From Cryphonectria parasitica EP155 (taxonomy: Eukaryota > Ascomycota > Sordariomycetes > Diaporthales > Cryphonectriaceae): a DNA stretch of 64,000 nucleotides. Both the position numbers and the translations under genes were made by a program. Shown piece by piece: positions 58,013 to 64,000 of this stretch. A model generated the notes under the pieces. The model worked only from the letters and a program-made list of their open reading frames with translations, was not told the DNA's origin and searched no databases. The stretch spans positions 2,537,501 through 2,601,500 of the forward strand of contig NW_024468917.1 of NCBI RefSeq assembly GCF_011745365.1, in the 5' to 3' direction. How positions within the stretch are numbered: position 1 is the stretch's first letter; each line of letters starts with the position of its first letter.

Positions 58013-60267
58013 TGGCGACAGACAGAGAAACAAACAAGCAGATGTGGGTGAAACGGCGATGGGAATTTCTGCGCTCGGTTGGGAAGGATGAGAGATGAGC
58101 CTTGCACTTGAGATGGGATGCCAGGCCAAGTAGCGTCACATTACATACGTTGTGTACGAGGTAGGAATGTCTTTATATTATCTATAGAGGGTGTCATGGC
58201 ATCCATATACCTGCGATAGATGTGGCAAAAGATATTGTTCAAAGTCTATGCATGGGAAAGCATGATTTCTCAAAGTGCTATTATAACCAAGGAAGGGCGT
58301 TGGTACCATCTGTCAAGTCCATTGAGAGAGCTGCTTATTGAGTTTGGTTCATGGACAAATGGTTTTTTTTTGGTTCACGGATGTCACGTCCAATATCGAT
58401 ATCCACCAAGTTGCCACAGATGATTCTTAGCCTAAGTATTTACTATCAACCCAGTATGAATCAGTGGACAGTGACATGAGCCTAAGTAAGTTTGTCCAAG
58501 GGTGTTCCAGTTGGTACTTACTTACAAGCGCACAACCCACGCCAGAACACAAGGCTTAGTTAGTCTGCATCAGATTGACAGGAACCAAGCAAGAGGACCC
58601 CAGTCTCGATCGCGGGATCTAAAATGCGGGTTTCCTAAAAGAGGCGGGCTCTTATTTCCTCCCAGTACTGTAGGTCCCGCCTCGGCGAGCACGTTCCGTT
58701 GATCGACGCTGTCAGATGGGAGGATCAATGTGTATGGTGTCAGCCAAGTGGCATCGAATCGCATTGAGTTGTGACGTTCTGACTGCTGATTATTTCTGGT
58801 AAGTTGAAAGACCTAAACACAGGAGTGGAAGTCATGCCAAACGTCAGTAGTCGATGGTATGCTGGAACTTTTGCGAACACAAACTTGCAGTGCCTTCTTC
58901 ATTCTTATCCTCCTATTCATCCCCTATCCCTTCTTTTGCTGTAGAACAACGAGATCTGTATACAGCCTGGACCACCTGGGCAATGGCAATAGCCTAAACC
59001 TCTCAATACTGTGATGTAAGAGCCTGACTACAATCTTGTCAACTAGAAGAGACATGGCTTCAGGACTACCAATATGGTTAAAAAGAGATGGTGAATCATT
59101 ATCAAGAACTCACAGGGGCGGCGTGATTATTCTGCGGCACTAGAGAGGGGGCAGGGAATATACGCGGCTGTATGCAATAAAGCACTGTATGAAGTCGACG
59201 GAGAGAAAGCATCTTTGATCGAGGGATTGGATTATAGCCGGCGATTTATCCAGAGTGAGTGACTGGCGGACTTCTGGTCCCCGTACATCTATATCACCCC
59301 TGGTACTTGTCCTCTAACATCGCTCCAGACAAGTATACTCTCCAGGCTTGTAGGTCTCAGCTGAACATAGTAGTGCGTTGAATACTTCCTTCTGTCTTGT
59401 CGGTTTCAGACTAACATGGCCAATACACCCCCCCCCCCCCCACGGCCTACATCCCCAGAGCTAACCACAGGGCTTGATATCAGTCATCGCTTAGGGTATC
59501 ACGGATTAATTAATCTATTCCTTGGCTCCTGAAATCAAGACGGCCCCCAGCTCTGCTTTAGGTCGTCTCACCATCTAACGGGTAGAGAGGACGGACAAAT
59601 ACGTGCTGATTGCTGCGATCTGGAGGTTCATAAGAGTGTAAACCATGAATCTCTCAGCATGACGACTGATGACCAGGTATTATGTCGACTCCACCATGCA
59701 TAATTGCAAGTGTCTGGTGGATATTAATTGATAATTCCTCTGGTCCCTGTTGAAGGCATATGTAATGATATACCAAGACTCGTACAAGGCATCTCCTTCC
59801 TTAGAGCCGTAGGTCGGCTGGACATGATCAAGGATTGAGGCTAAGCTTTGTGAATGACGGATTTATTTAAATAGATATGGTTCTTGCCCAGGGCTATATC
59901 CCGGGACTGTCAAGTTATCTTCCACCTAAATAATGGAACCAAGCCTCCGGGGTTTCTTTCCTTGACCTGACCTATCAGGATCGCCACATGACAAGCCATG
60001 TTGATTCCTCCTCTCAACTTTAATCTCGTGACTGTGAGCACCTTGTTTGTAGCGGGCAGCACTGTCTTGAAGCTGTCAAGCTAAAGCCATGAAATTGGGC
60101 ATGCTTTGAGTGAATAACGTAGAAGTAATAAAACAAGAAAAGAGCCCTCCATCCATAAGATCGCTCACGCCCCGTGGTGTGTGTAATCAATGTAATTACT
60201 TTTCGACACCATTCTTGCTGATTCTGATTTCTTTTCCACACGGGACGGAGACGACATTCACCGCAAG
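58013..60267. promoter_or_regulatory. Divergent 2.25-kb regulatory region of endoglucanase and cellobiose dehydrogenase
   Basis: No gene is seen here; the region looks more AT-rich than the rest. Sites matching fungal cellulase regulators: GGCTAA (XlnR/Xyr1 type) as TTAGCC at 58427-58432 and directly at 59839-59844, GGCTAT as ATAGCC at 58989-58994, and overlapping CreA-type sites CTCCGG/CCGGGG at 59945-59952. A C homopolymer lies at about 59429-59440. Such short sites occur by chance, so this is suggestive only. Confidence 0.45.
58171..58177 (-). promoter_or_regulatory. TATA box of the GH5 endoglucanase gene
   Basis: TATAAAG on the minus strand, 159-165 bases before the ATG, a usual distance for an induced fungal secretory gene. 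Confidence 0.45.
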
Positions 60268-63672
<3,405 letters not shown>

Positions 63673-64000
63673 GTTTGTGACCAACCTCGTTGAAGTCTGA
63701 GTGGTTTGTCGGAGACTACGATAGGGAAAGTACAGTCCTCGTATGTCTCATTCGCCAGCTTGGGGCCGACATGCAACCCACAGATAGATAAGCTTAACTT
63801 CTTGTAAGAAAAGAGTTCACTTTGACTGTAGCTATGCCATGGTTAAATATAGTACTGGGTATATCGGGTATCTTCATGCTTGTGTGGTCGGGCGGTTCTG
63901 TGTGTCATGAAGCCTTGTTTTCGTCATTGATCGAATGGACAAATCCTGATCCCGCTTACGCTATGAATGAAACCTGACATGAAGGCGAATGCCAAAGGAA
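63673..64000. other. 3' flank of cellobiose dehydrogenase, no gene seen
   Basis: AT-rich downstream sequence without a canonical AATAAA that I can see and with no coding frame to the window end. Confidence 0.6.

Overview
The window is nuclear DNA of a filamentous ascomycete, most likely a Sordariomycete. The genes have short GT-AG introns, there is an APSES developmental regulator (StuA/ASM-1), a complete nine-intron cellobiose dehydrogenase, a GH5 endoglucanase, COP9 signalosome and SHREC-type Mit1 subunits, and intergenic DNA full of simple repeats. No bacterial, organellar, CRISPR or intact transposon signal was seen.

Layout. Bases 1-682 hold the 5' part of an unidentified minus-strand gene with many proline-directed (CDK-like) sites. 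The APSES factor stuA lies at 3559-5950 (minus). Upstream of it, from about 6 kb to 28.3 kb, is a stretch of roughly 22 kb with no gene I can support. It is rich in microsatellites, homopolymers, a purine tract, repeated hexamers and a recurring AGTACT palindrome. From 28.3 kb the gene density becomes normal: a BRCT protein (+), a dienelactone-hydrolase-like protein (-), the large subunit of replication protein A (+), COP9 signalosome subunit 3 (-), dihydroorotase (+), a CCCH zinc-finger protein (-), the chromatin remodeller Mit1 (-), the mitochondrial rRNA methyltransferase MRM1 (+), a cysteine-rich GPI-anchored surface protein (+), a secreted GH5 endoglucanase (-) and cellobiose dehydrogenase (+).

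How the parts relate. The 28.3-54.7 kb block is housekeeping: DNA replication and repair, ubiquitin-like regulation, pyrimidine synthesis, heterochromatin and mitochondrial ribosome assembly. It is arranged mostly as divergent or convergent pairs. The RPA1 promoter carries two MluI cell-cycle boxes (ACGCGT). The 55-64 kb end is secretory. The GH5 endoglucanase and cellobiose dehydrogenase are divergent over a shared 2.25 kb intergenic region and form a small cellulose-attack module: the endoglucanase makes chain ends, and CDH oxidises cellobiose and can feed electrons to lytic polysaccharide monooxygenases.

Limits. Gene models were built by hand from reading frames, splice consensus and remembered family sequences. 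Exon joins were checked for frame and total length. The 5' end of stuA and the last intron of mit1 are the least certain. Motif counts are by eye. The most novel-looking element is the long non-coding region upstream of stuA.
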